A stretch of DNA of 64,000 nt from Deltaproteobacteria bacterium (lineage in GTDB: Bacteria; Myxococcota_A; UBA796; UBA2385). The DNA lies in assembly GCA_018401435.1 (NCBI GenBank), contig JAGYJW010000036.1, positions 1 to 64,000 on the forward strand. Reading direction: 5' to 3'. Below, in pieces: positions 22,399 to 31,295 of this stretch. The notes under the pieces were generated by a model. That model did no database searches. It was not told the origin of the DNA and saw only the letters and a list, made by a program, of their open reading frames with translations. The translations under genes were made by a program, and so were the position numbers. Within the stretch, counting starts at the first letter, position 1; each line of letters opens with the position of its first letter.

Positions 22399-23876
22399 CG
22401 CCCCCTCCTCGACATCCAGGTCCCGATCCCCATCAGCAGCACCATCACCGGCATCAAGCCGATGGTGAGGAGCCGGAGCAGGCCCAGCTCCTGTTGGGTG
22501 AGGGCCAGGCGCCGGGCCGCCGTGGACTTGCCCACGGTGCCGACGGTGACGCCCAGGCGGCGGTCTTCACCGGCCAGCCAGTGAAAGACGTTGACGGCGA
22601 AGAGCCGGTTGCCCGGCGCCTCTGCGAGCAGCGCGTTGGTGAAGGCGTCGCCGTCGCCAATCACGAAGACCCGGGCGGCGGGCTTGCCGGGGCGCACCAG
22701 GCCCTGGCCGGCCAGCAGATCGAGGGCCACCGCCAGGTTGACCGGACCCTGAATGTCGATGCCAGGCTCATAGACAGCGCCGCCCCCCTGCAGGGCCCCG
22801 CCCAGGTCGATCCAGCCGTCCCGGGTGGTGGTCAGCACCATGGTCGCCCGCACGCCCTGGGGCAGCGGGTCCACGACCCCCACGGGCGCGGGGTGGGCCA
22901 GCACCGTCACCAGCTTCTCTTCGAGCAGCTCGGTGGTGATGGGGTGGCTGCGGTAGACCGGGATGGGGCGGTCCCGGTAGGGCACCTGCATCTCGGGCTG
23001 AAGGGCCACGCCGTCCGGGATGCCGACGCCCATGCGGCCGAGCAGCTCGGGCACGGGGCGCCCGACATCCATGGCAAAGAGCACAGAGCCTCCGCGCCCG
23101 ATCCAGGCCAGCAGGCTGTCCTGTTCCTGGGCGGTCAGGGGCTCTTTGGGGCGGGCGACCACCACCACGGCCGCATCGTCGGGAACCACCGGCAGGCCGC
23201 CCTCGCGGTCGCTGCGCAGCAGGTCCAGGGTCTCGACGTCGTAGCGCTCCTGGTCCAGCGCCACGACCAGATCCGACAGGCCCGAGGGGGTGCGGTCTTC
23301 GGGGCTCAGCTCGCCATGTCCGGTCAGCACATAGATGGTGCGCCGGCTGGGGTTCATCAGCTGCGAAAACGCCCGGCTGATCGCCGGCTCTCCGACAAAT
23401 TCCAGAGAACGGTCCTTTCCCTTGCCCACCCGGCGGAACAGCTCCCGGTCCTTGATGTCGACGCGCTCGTCCCCGCGCTGGATGACGACGCGACCATAGT
23501 CGTTGACGCCGAGGCTCTCGGCGGTCAGCCGCTCCTTGTCGAAGTCCACCTGCCGCCACTCCACCATGGTGCTCTGCTCGCCCAGCTCGCGCAGCAGGTC
23601 CTTGATGGAGCGGTCCTTGAAGTAGGCGTCGTCTTTGCCCCGCTGGTTGCTGAAGGCGGTGATGGTGACGGGCCGGGCATCCTGGTCCAGCAGTGCCAGC
23701 TTCTGTACCGTCTCGGCTTGCAGCGTGTTGGAGGCACCCTCGCTGAGATCGACGCGCCAGCGGTACTTGTCGGCCAGCAGATAGCAGAGCACCAAGGCCC
23801 CGATGACCATCACGGTCACCAGAGAGGCGTTGCTGCCATAGGCCAGCAGGCGGCGGGTGGACTGCTTCACGACCAT
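22395..23876 (-). CDS. GldG-like ABC transporter auxiliary protein
   Basis: Protein of 493 aa with an N-terminal transmembrane segment (LVTVMVIGALVLCYLLA), a long periplasmic region resembling the GldG / ABC_transp_aux domain (YVLTGHGELSPEDRTPSG, LLRSDREGGLPVVPDDAAVV, LLAWIGRGGSVLFAMD), and a C-terminal transmembrane helix (LTIGLMPVMVLLMGIGTW). The start at 23876 overlaps the permease gene by 10 bases. In Bacteroidota GldG works with GldA and GldF; in Myxococcota homologues the role is unsettled. Confidence 0.88.
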   Translation of the reverse strand: MVVKQSTRRLLAYGSNASLVTVMVIGALVLCYLLADKYRWRVDLSEGASNTLQAETVQKLALLDQDARPVTITAFSNQRGKDDAYFKDRSIKDLLRELGEQSTMVEWRQVDFDKERLTAESLGVNDYGRVVIQRGDERVDIKDRELFRRVGKGKDRSLEFVGEPAISRAFSQLMNPSRRTIYVLTGHGELSPEDRTPSGLSDLVVALDQERYDVETLDLLRSDREGGLPVVPDDAAVVVVARPKEPLTAQEQDSLLAWIGRGGSVLFAMDVGRPVPELLGRMGVGIPDGVALQPEMQVPYRDRPIPVYRSHPITTELLEEKLVTVLAHPAPVGVVDPLPQGVRATMVLTTTRDGWIDLGGALQGGGAVYEPGIDIQGPVNLAVALDLLAGQGLVRPGKPAARVFVIGDGDAFTNALLAEAPGNRLFAVNVFHWLAGEDRRLGVTVGTVGKSTAARRLALTQQELGLLRLLTIGLMPVMVLLMGIGTWMSRRGR

Positions 23877-24580
23877 CTCCTCGACTCGATCGAGCGCCAG
23901 GTCAAGAAGAGGAAGCCGAAGGTGAAGAGCCCGAACCAGGCCAGGTGCGCGGTGTCGATGACCCCCCGGGTGAAGGGCTCGATATGGGTCAGGAAGGACA
24001 GCTCCCGCAACGCGTTGCGGGCCCACTCGGCCTCGACCATATCGGCCGCCGCCCCCGAAATCCAGAAGGGCAGCAGGATGAGCACCCCGCCCAGGCCCGC
24101 GGCCACGGGCTCATTGGTGAGGCTGGACGAGAAGAGCCCGGCCGCCACGAAAGCAAAGCAGCACAGGAACAGGCCCAGGTAGCTGGTGGCCACCACACCC
24201 CAGTCCGGGTCGCCATAATAGGCGAGCACCATGGGGAAGATGGCCGTCCCCCCCAGCAAGATGGCGCAGAGGGCCACGCTGGCGGCCCACTTGCCGGCCA
24301 GGAGCGCCCACAGGGGCACCGGCGCGGTCATCATCAGCTCGAAGGTGCCGCTGCGGCGCTCTTCTGCGAAGTGCTTCATGGTGAGCAGGGGCAGCAGGAA
24401 GAGCAGGGTCACCGACAGGTTGCCCAGCATGACGCGCAGGCTGGCCTCCCCCGTCAGGGTGATGCCCATATAGAAGAAGAGCCCCGCCAGAAAGAGGAAG
24501 ACGCCAAGAAAGACGTAGGCGAGCGGGCTCACGAAGTAGACCCGCATCTCCTTCTTGAAGATGGACCAGGCGATGGGCAT
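23867..24580 (-). CDS. ABC-2 type permease (GldF-like)
   Basis: Inner-membrane transporter subunit of 237 aa with six hydrophobic segments. It opens with AWSIFKKEMRVYFVSPLAYVF, typical of GldF-like ABC-2 permeases, and has MKHFAEERRSGTFELMMTAP, the common cytoplasmic loop motif. It follows the ATPase gene by 15 bases and overlaps the GldG-like gene, so the four proteins are probably made together. Confidence 0.92.
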   Translation of the reverse strand: MPIAWSIFKKEMRVYFVSPLAYVFLGVFLFLAGLFFYMGITLTGEASLRVMLGNLSVTLLFLLPLLTMKHFAEERRSGTFELMMTAPVPLWALLAGKWAASVALCAILLGGTAIFPMVLAYYGDPDWGVVATSYLGLFLCCFAFVAAGLFSSSLTNEPVAAGLGGVLILLPFWISGAAADMVEAEWARNALRELSFLTHIEPFTRGVIDTAHLAWFGLFTFGFLFLTWRSIESRRWS

Positions 24581-24595
24581 GGGTGTCGAGGCTCC

Positions 24596-25534
24596 CTACT
24601 TCTCGCGGCCGACGATGGCGAGGAAGGCCTCTTCGAGGCTGGGGACGTGGCGCTCCATGGCGCGAATCTGCCAGGAGTGCGCGGTTGCGAGGCCGGCGAT
24701 GGCGGTGCGGGGGTCGGCGGGGGCGCGCACCTCCAGCATCGAGAAGCCCTCGGACCGGGACAGCGGCTTGACCTGCTCGACCTCGGGCAGGGCGCCCACC
24801 TTGGCGGCGAGCAGCGTGTCGTCCAGGCCCTCCCCCCGAAGCTCGATGCGGTAGCGCAGGCCATGGCCCGCGCGCTCGCGCACCGCGTCCAGGGTGCCGT
24901 CGGCCACCACGCGCCCCTTGGCCACCATGACGATGCGCTGGCAGAGCAGCTCGACCTGGGGGAGGATGTGGGTGGAGAGGATGACGGTGCGGTCCTGCGC
25001 GAGATTGCTGATGTAGTCGCGGATCCCGACCATCTGCGCGGGATCGAGACCGGAGGTGGGCTCGTCGAGGATGAGCACCTCGGGGTCGTGAACCACCGCC
25101 TGGGCGAGGCCCACCCGCTGGCGGTAGCCCTTGGACAAGGAGCCCAGGATGCGGCCCTCCCAGCCCGACAGGCCCACCTTCTCCATCACCTCACCCACCC
25201 GCCGGCTGCGGGTGCTGCGCGGCACCCCGCGAATCTCAGCGATGAAGTGCAGATAATCCCCGATGGTGAGCTCGGGATATAACGGCGGCGTCTCGGGCAG
25301 GTAGCCAACCTTGCGGCGCACCTGCATGGTCTCTTCAAAGACATCGTGCCCGGCCACCACGCAGCGGCCTTCGGTGGCCGGCAGGAAGCCCGTCAGCATG
25401 CGCATGGTGGTGGTCTTGCCCGCGCCATTGGGCCCGATGAAGCCCAACAGCTCGCCCTTCTCCACCTCGAAGGAGACCTTGTCGACGGCCAGCAGGCTGC
25501 CGTAGCGCTTGGTCAGGCTCTGGGCCGAGATCAT
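24596..25534 (-). CDS. ABC transporter ATP-binding protein (GldA-like)
   Basis: ATPase subunit of 312 aa. Walker A is GPNGAGKT near residue 37, the Q-loop region follows (GYLPETPPLYPELTI), the ABC signature reads LSKGYRQR, Walker B is VLILDEP, and the H-loop is STHIL. A C-terminal extension of about 90 residues (DTLLAAKVGALPEVEQVKPL) matches DUF4162-like tails. The start at 25534 (MISAQSLTKRYG) is the family start. It is the first gene of a five-gene minus-strand operon ending with the putative selenocytochrome. Confidence 0.94.
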   Translation of the reverse strand: MISAQSLTKRYGSLLAVDKVSFEVEKGELLGFIGPNGAGKTTTMRMLTGFLPATEGRCVVAGHDVFEETMQVRRKVGYLPETPPLYPELTIGDYLHFIAEIRGVPRSTRSRRVGEVMEKVGLSGWEGRILGSLSKGYRQRVGLAQAVVHDPEVLILDEPTSGLDPAQMVGIRDYISNLAQDRTVILSTHILPQVELLCQRIVMVAKGRVVADGTLDAVRERAGHGLRYRIELRGEGLDDTLLAAKVGALPEVEQVKPLSRSEGFSMLEVRAPADPRTAIAGLATAHSWQIRAMERHVPSLEEAFLAIVGREK

Positions 25535-25637
25535 GGCGGGCTCGAGGAGGTGGCAGGCGACGAGAGGGCGGCGCCTGAGACTTCGATGTGTAATGGGTCC
25601 GCCCAGGCTGGTAAAGGGGAGCCCTCGGAGCCGACCC
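25535..25637. promoter_or_regulatory. divergent intergenic region
   Basis: Just over 100 bases lie between the ABC operon and the SurA-like gene and must hold promoters for both. I see no confident -35/-10 pair or large palindrome. Confidence 0.3.
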
Positions 25638-26198
25638 GTGATCGCCCTGACCCTGTGCCTCCACCTCTGCAGCCCCGCCCAGGCCCAAGCCCCGGAGGGC
25701 CCGAGCGCACCCCTGGTGCTGGACCGGGTGCTGGTGGTGGTGGGCGATCGCATCGTGACCGGCTCCGATCTGCGGCTGGAGTTGGAGCTGGCCCGACGGG
25801 ACCCCTGTCCGGTGCCCGCCCTCGAGGCGCGGCGCCGGGCCGACCCGCTGGAGCTGCTGGTGGATGCCGCCGTGGTGCGCAACCTCGCCGGCAACATCGC
25901 CATCTACGCCCCCAGCCCGACCGAGGTTCAGCAGCGCCTGGCCCGGCTGCGGGCCTCTTGGGTCGATCCCGACGACTGGGCCCGCTTCCTGCTATTCAAT
26001 GGCCTGGACGAGGATCGCCTGGCGGGCAGGCTCTACTCGCGCATGGTGGTGGAGCGCTTCGTCTACCGCAATGTGGGCATCGCCTCCGAGGCGGCCGAGG
26101 AGTCCGATGCCGAGGCCCTGGAGCGCTACCTGGCCTGGATCCAGGCCGCTCGGGACCCGGTGGAGATCCGGGCGGTAGACCCCCGGCAAGACCCATGA
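25638..26198 (+). CDS. exported SurA-N-like protein without PPIase domain
   Basis: Predicted periplasmic protein of about 186 aa. The GTG start at 25638 has GGAG about 8 bases upstream and opens a signal peptide (VIALTLCLHLCSPAQAQA). The mature start VLDRVLVVVGDRIVTGSDL matches the first strand-helix of SurA-type chaperones, and the rest is helical. There is no parvulin domain, so it may be a minimal chaperone or a SurA-N relative. An ATG at 25593 is an alternative start. Its stop overlaps the GNAT gene as ATGA. Confidence 0.75.
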   Translation: MIALTLCLHLCSPAQAQAPEGPSAPLVLDRVLVVVGDRIVTGSDLRLELELARRDPCPVPALEARRRADPLELLVDAAVVRNLAGNIAIYAPSPTEVQQRLARLRASWVDPDDWARFLLFNGLDEDRLAGRLYSRMVVERFVYRNVGIASEAAEESDAEALERYLAWIQAARDPVEIRAVDPRQDP

Positions 26199-26680
26199 CG
26201 CCCCGGCCGCTCCTGTATGAGGATGAAGCATCCATCGCTATTCTCGATGGTATCGCCTTTGCGATCGGCCCCTGGAGTGCTGCCGCCGTGGCCGAGGAGA
26301 TCCGGCGCCCGGGGGCCTGTGGGCTGGGGCTCCAAGACGGGCAGGGCGCCTGGATGGGCTACGCCTTGGGCTGGTCCATCGCCGGCGAGGCCGAGCTGCT
26401 GCGCATCGCCATCCACCCCGACCACCGGGGCCATGGTCTGGGCGGCCTGCTGCTGCGCGCTTTCATCGAGCGGGCATCGGGCCAGGGAGCGGAGGCCATC
26501 CACCTGGAGGTTCGCGAGGACAACGCGCCAGCCATCGCGCTTTACGAGCGGGAAGGCTTCGTGCTCGGCCACCGACGGCGCGATTACTACCAAGACGGCT
26601 GCGCCGCCCGGCTCTACCGCTTCGACGCCGCCCCAAAGCCGGAATCTCCCGCCGATTCTGCCCCTGGAACGTCGCCATGA
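26195..26680 (+). CDS. GNAT-family N-acetyltransferase (RimI-like)
   Basis: Acetyl-CoA-dependent acyltransferase of 161 aa. Motif A is ELLRIAIHPDHRGHGLGGLL with the R/Q-x-x-G-x-G/A pattern, and motif B is LEVREDNAPAIALYEREGF, the typical RimI end (ENxxAxxLYxxxGF). This suggests N-terminal acetylation of a protein such as S18, but the region is diverged and the substrate is uncertain. ATGA overlaps occur on both sides, so it is coupled to the SurA-like and deacetylase-like genes. Confidence 0.85.
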   Translation: MTPRPLLYEDEASIAILDGIAFAIGPWSAAAVAEEIRRPGACGLGLQDGQGAWMGYALGWSIAGEAELLRIAIHPDHRGHGLGGLLLRAFIERASGQGAEAIHLEVREDNAPAIALYEREGFVLGHRRRDYYQDGCAARLYRFDAAPKPESPADSAPGTSP

Positions 26681-27828
26681 TCGCCGCCTGGATCATTCCC
26701 CCCATCGCCGCCTTGCTCACGCTGGGCCTGGGGGCCGCCCACGCCGCCTGCCCCATCCCGCCCGATGCCCCGGATGGCGCCTTGCGCGGCGACGCCCTCA
26801 CCGGCGGGGGCCTCGTCCTGGAGCTGCGCATCGATCGCGGGGCCACCGCCGAATCCATCGCCGCGTTGATCGCCCCCCTGAGCGCACGCAAGCTGCCGGC
26901 GACGCTCCTGGTGGCCCCCGAGGTGGCCGAGGCCCTGGGCCCCACCTTGCGCGAGGCGGCCAAGGCCGGCCACGAGATCGGCCTGCTGCTGCCCCGCGCC
27001 GAGGTGGGTCCCCTGCTGATTGGCGGGGCCGAGGCCTATGCCCAGTGGTGGGAGGAGCTGCGGGCGGCCAAGAAGGTGGTGCAGAAGGCCGCCCACGCCC
27101 CGGTGCGGGTGGTGGCCCTGCGGCCCAGCCAGCGCGAAGCCGAATTGGCGGCGGATCAGCAGGGCTTTCGTACCATATTGCCCTTGGAGGATGGGGCCCG
27201 TTCGCCGGTGCGGCGCAGCGCGGCGACCGCTGGACAGCCCGGCCGGGCGCGGGTGCTGAGCCCGGGCCCCTACCCGGATAGCTGCGGCGCCCAGCTGCCA
27301 GCTTGGACGCCCGGCGCCTTGGACCGGGCCACCCGCTACGGCACCGCGGGCGCGCCGGGGCGCGTGGCCTTGCCCCTGGCGGGAGCCGATCCAGCCCTGC
27401 TGGCGCGCTGGTTGGACGAGGTGCTGGCGCCCGCCCAGGTGCGCCTGCTCAAGGCGAGCGAGGTGGAGCCGGGTGCGCATCGCCGCCCGCCGCCACTGCC
27501 CGCCCCCGGCGGCCCGGGACCTGGATGTGGCCACCCTGAAGGTCGCGGCCGCCTGCCCGGCCGCAGCCGCCTGCCGCGGACCCTTCCCGGCGGACTGAAC
27601 CTGACCGAGGCCTACGCGGCCTTGCTCTCCGCTGTGGCCAACCCCGGTGCCGAGCGCCTGCCCCTGCCCGACTCTTTACGTCCGGATTTCGGGCGCAGCA
27701 GCCTGCCTGCAGAGGGGCGCCCCGTCCCGGCCGCTGCGATCCGAAGCGCCGCCGAGCTGCTGCAGGCCAGCAAGGCCATCCCGCGGTGGAGGGACTCGCC
27801 CTCACGGCTGGGGAATTCCTTTGCTTGA
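26677..27828 (+). CDS. polysaccharide-deacetylase-like exported protein with probable frameshifts
   Basis: A signal peptide (MIAAWIIPPIAALLTLGLGAAHA) leads a region resembling the NodB/polysaccharide-deacetylase fold (KLPATLLVAPEVAEAL, GHEIGLLLPRAEV, VVALRPSQREAEL, VRLLKASE). The metal-binding Asp-Asp and H-x3-H motifs are not visible, so it is probably inactive. The frame is intact by chance: at about 27472 it should shift forward (next frame reads RDLDVATLKVAAACPAA to 27594), at about 27596 it returns (LNLTEAYAALLSAV), and at about 27786 it should shift again (VEGLALTAGEFLCLMAQVLL) to a stop at 27932. Without these changes the C-terminus would be about 35 residues longer. Sequencing error or decay are both possible. 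Confidence 0.6.
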   Translation: MIAAWIIPPIAALLTLGLGAAHAACPIPPDAPDGALRGDALTGGGLVLELRIDRGATAESIAALIAPLSARKLPATLLVAPEVAEALGPTLREAAKAGHEIGLLLPRAEVGPLLIGGAEAYAQWWEELRAAKKVVQKAAHAPVRVVALRPSQREAELAADQQGFRTILPLEDGARSPVRRSAATAGQPGRARVLSPGPYPDSCGAQLPAWTPGALDRATRYGTAGAPGRVALPLAGADPALLARWLDEVLAPAQVRLLKASEVEPGAHRRPPPLPAPGGPGPGCGHPEGRGRLPGRSRLPRTLPGGLNLTEAYAALLSAVANPGAERLPLPDSLRPDFGRSSLPAEGRPVPAAAIRSAAELLQASKAIPRWRDSPSRLGNSFA

Positions 27829-27974
27829 TGGCCCAGGTGCTGCTGGAGCAGCCGCCGGTGGCCGAGCGCCGAGCCCCCGATCCTTTTGGCGAAGGCGGCG
27901 GCTGGGGCCAGAGCAAGGCCGGCGCGCGCTGAGGCGGCGGCCGGCCCACCCAGGACGGGCGCGGTGGCCGCGGA

Positions 27975-28846
27975 TCAGAGACCGAAGCGCAGGGGGGTCT
28001 CGATGGGGGTGGCCTCGCAGAGCTGCGGGAAGCTCCAGCGCTCGATCTGGCGCACGATGCAGGCCTCGAGCCCCGGATCCGACACGCCGGCGCCCTTGGC
28101 CTTGACCGCTGCGGTGGTGCCGTCTTTTTGCACGACGAAGCTGGCGTCCCAGGTGCCGCGCAGGCCCTCGTTGGCCTTGATGGCGGTCTGGTAGCAGTGG
28201 TTGAGCTGGTTGCTGTTGACCCGCATCACCGAGCGCACCGCCTCGTAGATCTCGCCAGGACCGCACTTCACGATGCCTTGCACGCCCTTTTGGGCGGGGC
28301 CACCGCCGCCCACGGCGAAGGCGTCGAGGGGGTCGCCCGAAGGCGCGCCGCCGGACCCGACGGAGGGGCCAGAGCGGGCCTCCACCGGGGGATGCCGGGC
28401 TTCGGCGATCTCCTGCGCCGGTGCGGGGCGTCGCGTGGCCGCCGCAGAGGCGCGCCGGGCGCTGCTGCGGCCGCCGGTAGCGGCGACCGCCTCAGCCTCG
28501 GCTTCGGCTTCGGCTGCGCCTGGGCCTCCAGGTCCTGGTGCGCAGACATGGGCGCAAAGCTGAATTCGCCAAGTTCAACCTGCATGGTGTCGGCCTGACG
28601 CTGGGACCAGGCATAGGCCCCCCCGGCAACCACCAGCAGCCCGAAAGCGGCGCCCAACAAGGCCATGGATCGGCTGCGGCCCTTGGCCACCGCGGCGGCC
28701 TCGGCTTGCTGCTGGGCCTGGGCCTCTGCACCCGGATCGGTCGGCGTGTCCTCGCCCGGGATCTCGATCAAGCAGCTGGGACAGTGCCCCCCATTTCGGA
28801 GGAGCTCTTCGCCGACCTCAGCCCCACAGAAGGGACATGCACCCAT
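27975..28846 (-). pseudogene. zinc-ribbon / AgmX C-terminal domain membrane protein, frameshifted
   Basis: Two overlapping frames belong to one gene. The N-terminal part starts at ATG 28846: a zinc ribbon (CPFCG ... CPSC), a transmembrane segment (MALLGAAFGLLVVAGGAYAW) and a Pro/Ala linker. The C-terminal part, from about 28510 to 27975 in the other frame, ends with an AgmX/PglI-type domain (GEIYEAVRSVMRVNSNQLNH, CYQTAIKANEGLRGTW), a TonB-C-like fold. The frames join inside a GCCGAA repeat, where one base seems lost. If a consensus error, the intact protein is about 290 aa and would span the inner membrane. Family members occur in Myxococcota; function unclear. Confidence 0.6.
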
Positions 28847-29048
28847 TCGTCCTCCTCGCGGCCCACGGGCAGGCTCGCGGGAATCGGGACAGTAGCACCC
28901 GATTGGACCCCGCGGCAACCGTCAGGGGACAAGCAGATGGGATCGCAGGGTGGACACCCCGGACCCCACTCTGGTTCCCTCGCACGCCAAGGCTCCACCG
29001 GGTAGGAGGCCTGACAGCTCCCTAACGAGCGCCCCCCGGAGGAGGACC
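28847..29048. other. intergenic region, nothing firm
   Basis: About 200 bases between divergent genes. A strong ribosome binding site, GGAGGAGG at its right end, serves the gene starting at 29049. I see no reliable promoter or structured element. Confidence 0.3.
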
Positions 29049-29620
29049 ATGAGCAGCTCCCGCGATTTCGTCGCCGCCACCTTTGCCGATGCGCTGCTGC
29101 CCATTCTTCGCCGCCCCGTAGAAGACGTCATCTACGAGACCATCGACACCCGACAGATCCCCACCCGCACCGACTTCACCGAGATCCGCGACCTGGTGAA
29201 CCAGCTGAGGGCAGCTCTGGGGCCACCGGCGTCAGAAGCTGGCCGGACGGTGGACGACGGACCGAGCAATGGAAGCCCCTCGGGACGCAAGCCCGCGGCG
29301 CGCCGCCGCCTGGCCGCCGCATGGACGCTGGCCGCCCGCATGGGTGCCTGAGGCTGGCCGCGGCCGCATACAACGCGCTGCTGCTCTCCGATGCGCCCGC
29401 GCCCGCGCCCGCCGCCAAAGCCCCGGCCCGCAAAGCCGCCCGGGCCAAGGCCGCTGCCGCCAAGCCCGCCCCTGCCACCAAAGCGGATGCCCACGCCGAC
29501 CCCGAGGCGTGCCGCGTGTCCGGCTGCACCGGCAAGGTGCGGGCCAAGAGCTTCTGCGGCAAGCACTACCAGCAGTGGCGCCGCGGCAACCTGGATGGCT
29601 TCCCGGCTCCCACGGCCTGA
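29049..29620 (+). pseudogene. conserved-looking protein with C-terminal Cys/His cluster, frameshifted
   Basis: ATG 29049 follows an excellent GGAGGAGG. The first frame reads SSSRDFVAATFADALLPILR and continues to a stop at 29351 after a basic region (RRRLAAAWTLAARMGA). The next frame then reads LRLAAAAYNALLLSDAPAPA, a long Ala/Pro/Lys linker, and a Cys/His cluster (CRVSGCTGKVRAKSFCGKHY) to 29620. The two parts look like one protein, with a one-base change near 29340. The Cys/His end may bind zinc. I do not know the function. Translation as two separate genes is less likely because the second part has no ribosome binding site. Confidence 0.55.
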
Positions 29621-29628
29621 GCCCCCGC

Positions 29629-30396
29629 TCAGCGCAGGCCGTAGTAGGAGTCGAGCAGGGTCACGCCGATATTGCAGGCGGCGTGAAAGAGCGCCCCTGC
29701 CACCACCCCGCCGCTGCGCTCCCGCAGCCAGGCGAAGGCCATGCCCGGAAAGAAGGTGGCAAAGTGCCACCACTGCAGGCTCACCACCGAGTGGCCAAAG
29801 GCGAAGAAGAGGCCGGCGATGACGGCCCCCCACCCCATGGGCACGCCGAAAATGAGCCACCGGCGCGGAAAGACCTCGTTCAGCCGCGTCTGGAAATAGC
29901 CGCGATAGAAGAACTCTTCGGGGATGGCCACGAAGAAGAGCTGGTAGGCCACCAGCACCAGCAGGTCTTGGGGCAGGCCATGACCGGGCGCGGCGCCAAA
30001 GAGGCGGGTCTGGTAGACGTGGTAGCCGACAACAAAGGGCATCGCGACCAGCAGGCTGAGGCCCCCGGCAAGCACCAGGGCCTCCTTCCAGGCCCGCAGG
30101 TCCCGAAAGGCCGGAATGCTCAGCCGGTAGGACCAGGAGTCCACCCCGCGCAGCCGGCAGAGCAGGACCGGCGCATAGATGAAGAGCAGGGGAACCGCCG
30201 CCAGCACCCAGTCCGGCAGGCCCAGATCCGAGACGGCGACCACGCCACGAATGAGCAGCAAGGTGACCAGCCACAGGCCGAGCAGCTCGAGCAGGACCGG
30301 CCGTGGCCGCGCGTCGGGGTCGACGCGATCCCCTCGCTCTACAGGGCGTGGGACAGGCGCCCCCGCTGGTAGCCGAGGAGATCCAGGGTCACCCAC
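29629..30396 (-). CDS. CPBP-family glutamic intramembrane protease (myxosortase candidate)
   Basis: Polytopic membrane protease of about 255 aa. The three CPBP motifs are present: PEEFFYRGYF (EExxxR), FAFGHS, and LFHAACN (HxxxN). The start GTG 30396 has GGAGGG with about 6-base spacing inside larE; no other in-frame ATG or GTG precedes the first membrane segment. In Myxococcota some CPBP proteases (myxosortases) process MYXO-CTERM tails; a protein with such a tail is encoded about 0.9 kb away. Linking the two is an inference. Confidence 0.85.
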   Translation of the reverse strand: MGDPGSPRLPAGAPVPRPVERGDRVDPDARPRPVLLELLGLWLVTLLLIRGVVAVSDLGLPDWVLAAVPLLFIYAPVLLCRLRGVDSWSYRLSIPAFRDLRAWKEALVLAGGLSLLVAMPFVVGYHVYQTRLFGAAPGHGLPQDLLVLVAYQLFFVAIPEEFFYRGYFQTRLNEVFPRRWLIFGVPMGWGAVIAGLFFAFGHSVVSLQWWHFATFFPGMAFAWLRERSGGVVAGALFHAACNIGVTLLDSYYGLR

Positions 30397-31184
30397 GCAA
30401 AGCCCTCCGCCTGACAGACCTCGACGATGGATTCGCGCACCCCGGCTTCGACGAGTCGAGGGAGCTCGTCGGGGTGGACTTCGAGGCGGACCAGCGGCCG
30501 GCCCTCCAGCTCATGCCAGCGCGCCCGGAACTGCCGCAGCCCGAGCAGGCGCAGGTAGCTCTCCACCTTCTGCACCTGCCGGATGCGGGTGACCGTCACC
30601 CGGGTGCCCACCGGAAAGCGGCTGCCCAGGCAGGCAAAGGCGGGCTTGTCCCAGACGGTCAGCCCATAGCGGCGGGCGGCCTCGCGCACCGTGGCCTTGT
30701 CGAAGCCGGCCTCCACCAAGGGGTGGCGCACGGCCTTTTCAGCGGCGGCCTGCAGACCCGGCCGGTGGTCGCCCAGGTCGTCGGTGATGGTGCCATCGGC
30801 CACCCAGGGGATGTCGAGCTGCTGCGCGGTGCGCCGGGCCAGCGAGAAGAGCTCGGTCTTGCAGAAATAGCAGCGGTTGCCGGCGTTCTGCGCGTAGCCC
30901 TCTTGTTCCAGCTCGGTGGAGTCCACGATGACGTGCTGCAGGCCCAGCGCGTCGGCGATGCGACGGGCCTCGGCCAGCTCTTCGGGGGGGAAGGTCGGCG
31001 AATCCGCGGTCAGGGCCACGGCCCGATCACCCAGCACCTCGCCGGCCACGCAGGCCACCAGGGCCGAGTCCACCCCGCCCGAGAAGGTGACCAGCACCTG
31101 GCCCATCTCGCCGAAGATCGCCCGCAGGCGGTCCAGGGCGAGGTCAACCGCGTCGGGGGTCGGGGCGCTGGCAACGATGCTCAT
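30339..31184 (-). CDS. larE: ATP-dependent sacrificial sulfur transferase LarE
   Basis: PP-loop enzyme of 281 aa. In known LarE the protein donates sulfur to the pyridinium-dithiocarboxylate nickel cofactor. The PP-loop is LVTFSGGVDSALVA. NRCYFCKTELF and FACLGSRFPVGTRVT carry the Cys residues; the latter matches the sacrificial Cys region. larB, larC and larA are not in the window, so it may be an orphan. Its 3' end overlaps the CPBP protease gene by 58 bases. Confidence 0.9.
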   Translation of the reverse strand: MSIVASAPTPDAVDLALDRLRAIFGEMGQVLVTFSGGVDSALVACVAGEVLGDRAVALTADSPTFPPEELAEARRIADALGLQHVIVDSTELEQEGYAQNAGNRCYFCKTELFSLARRTAQQLDIPWVADGTITDDLGDHRPGLQAAAEKAVRHPLVEAGFDKATVREAARRYGLTVWDKPAFACLGSRFPVGTRVTVTRIRQVQKVESYLRLLGLRQFRARWHELEGRPLVRLEVHPDELPRLVEAGVRESIVEVCQAEGFAWVTLDLLGYQRGRLSHAL

Positions 31185-31295
31185 GGCCCGGCTCTAATGC
31201 CGGGCCTGGGGCCGGTCCACCGCCGGGCCCGCATGGGGACACCGCGATAGCCCCTCCCCGTTGGCCGCCAAGCTCTTTGGGGCCTGGGAGGCCCG

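Noticed and set aside
29321-29620. A separate gene starting at 29321
   Set aside because: No ribosome binding site, and its content reads as the continuation of the protein starting at 29049 after a one-base change.
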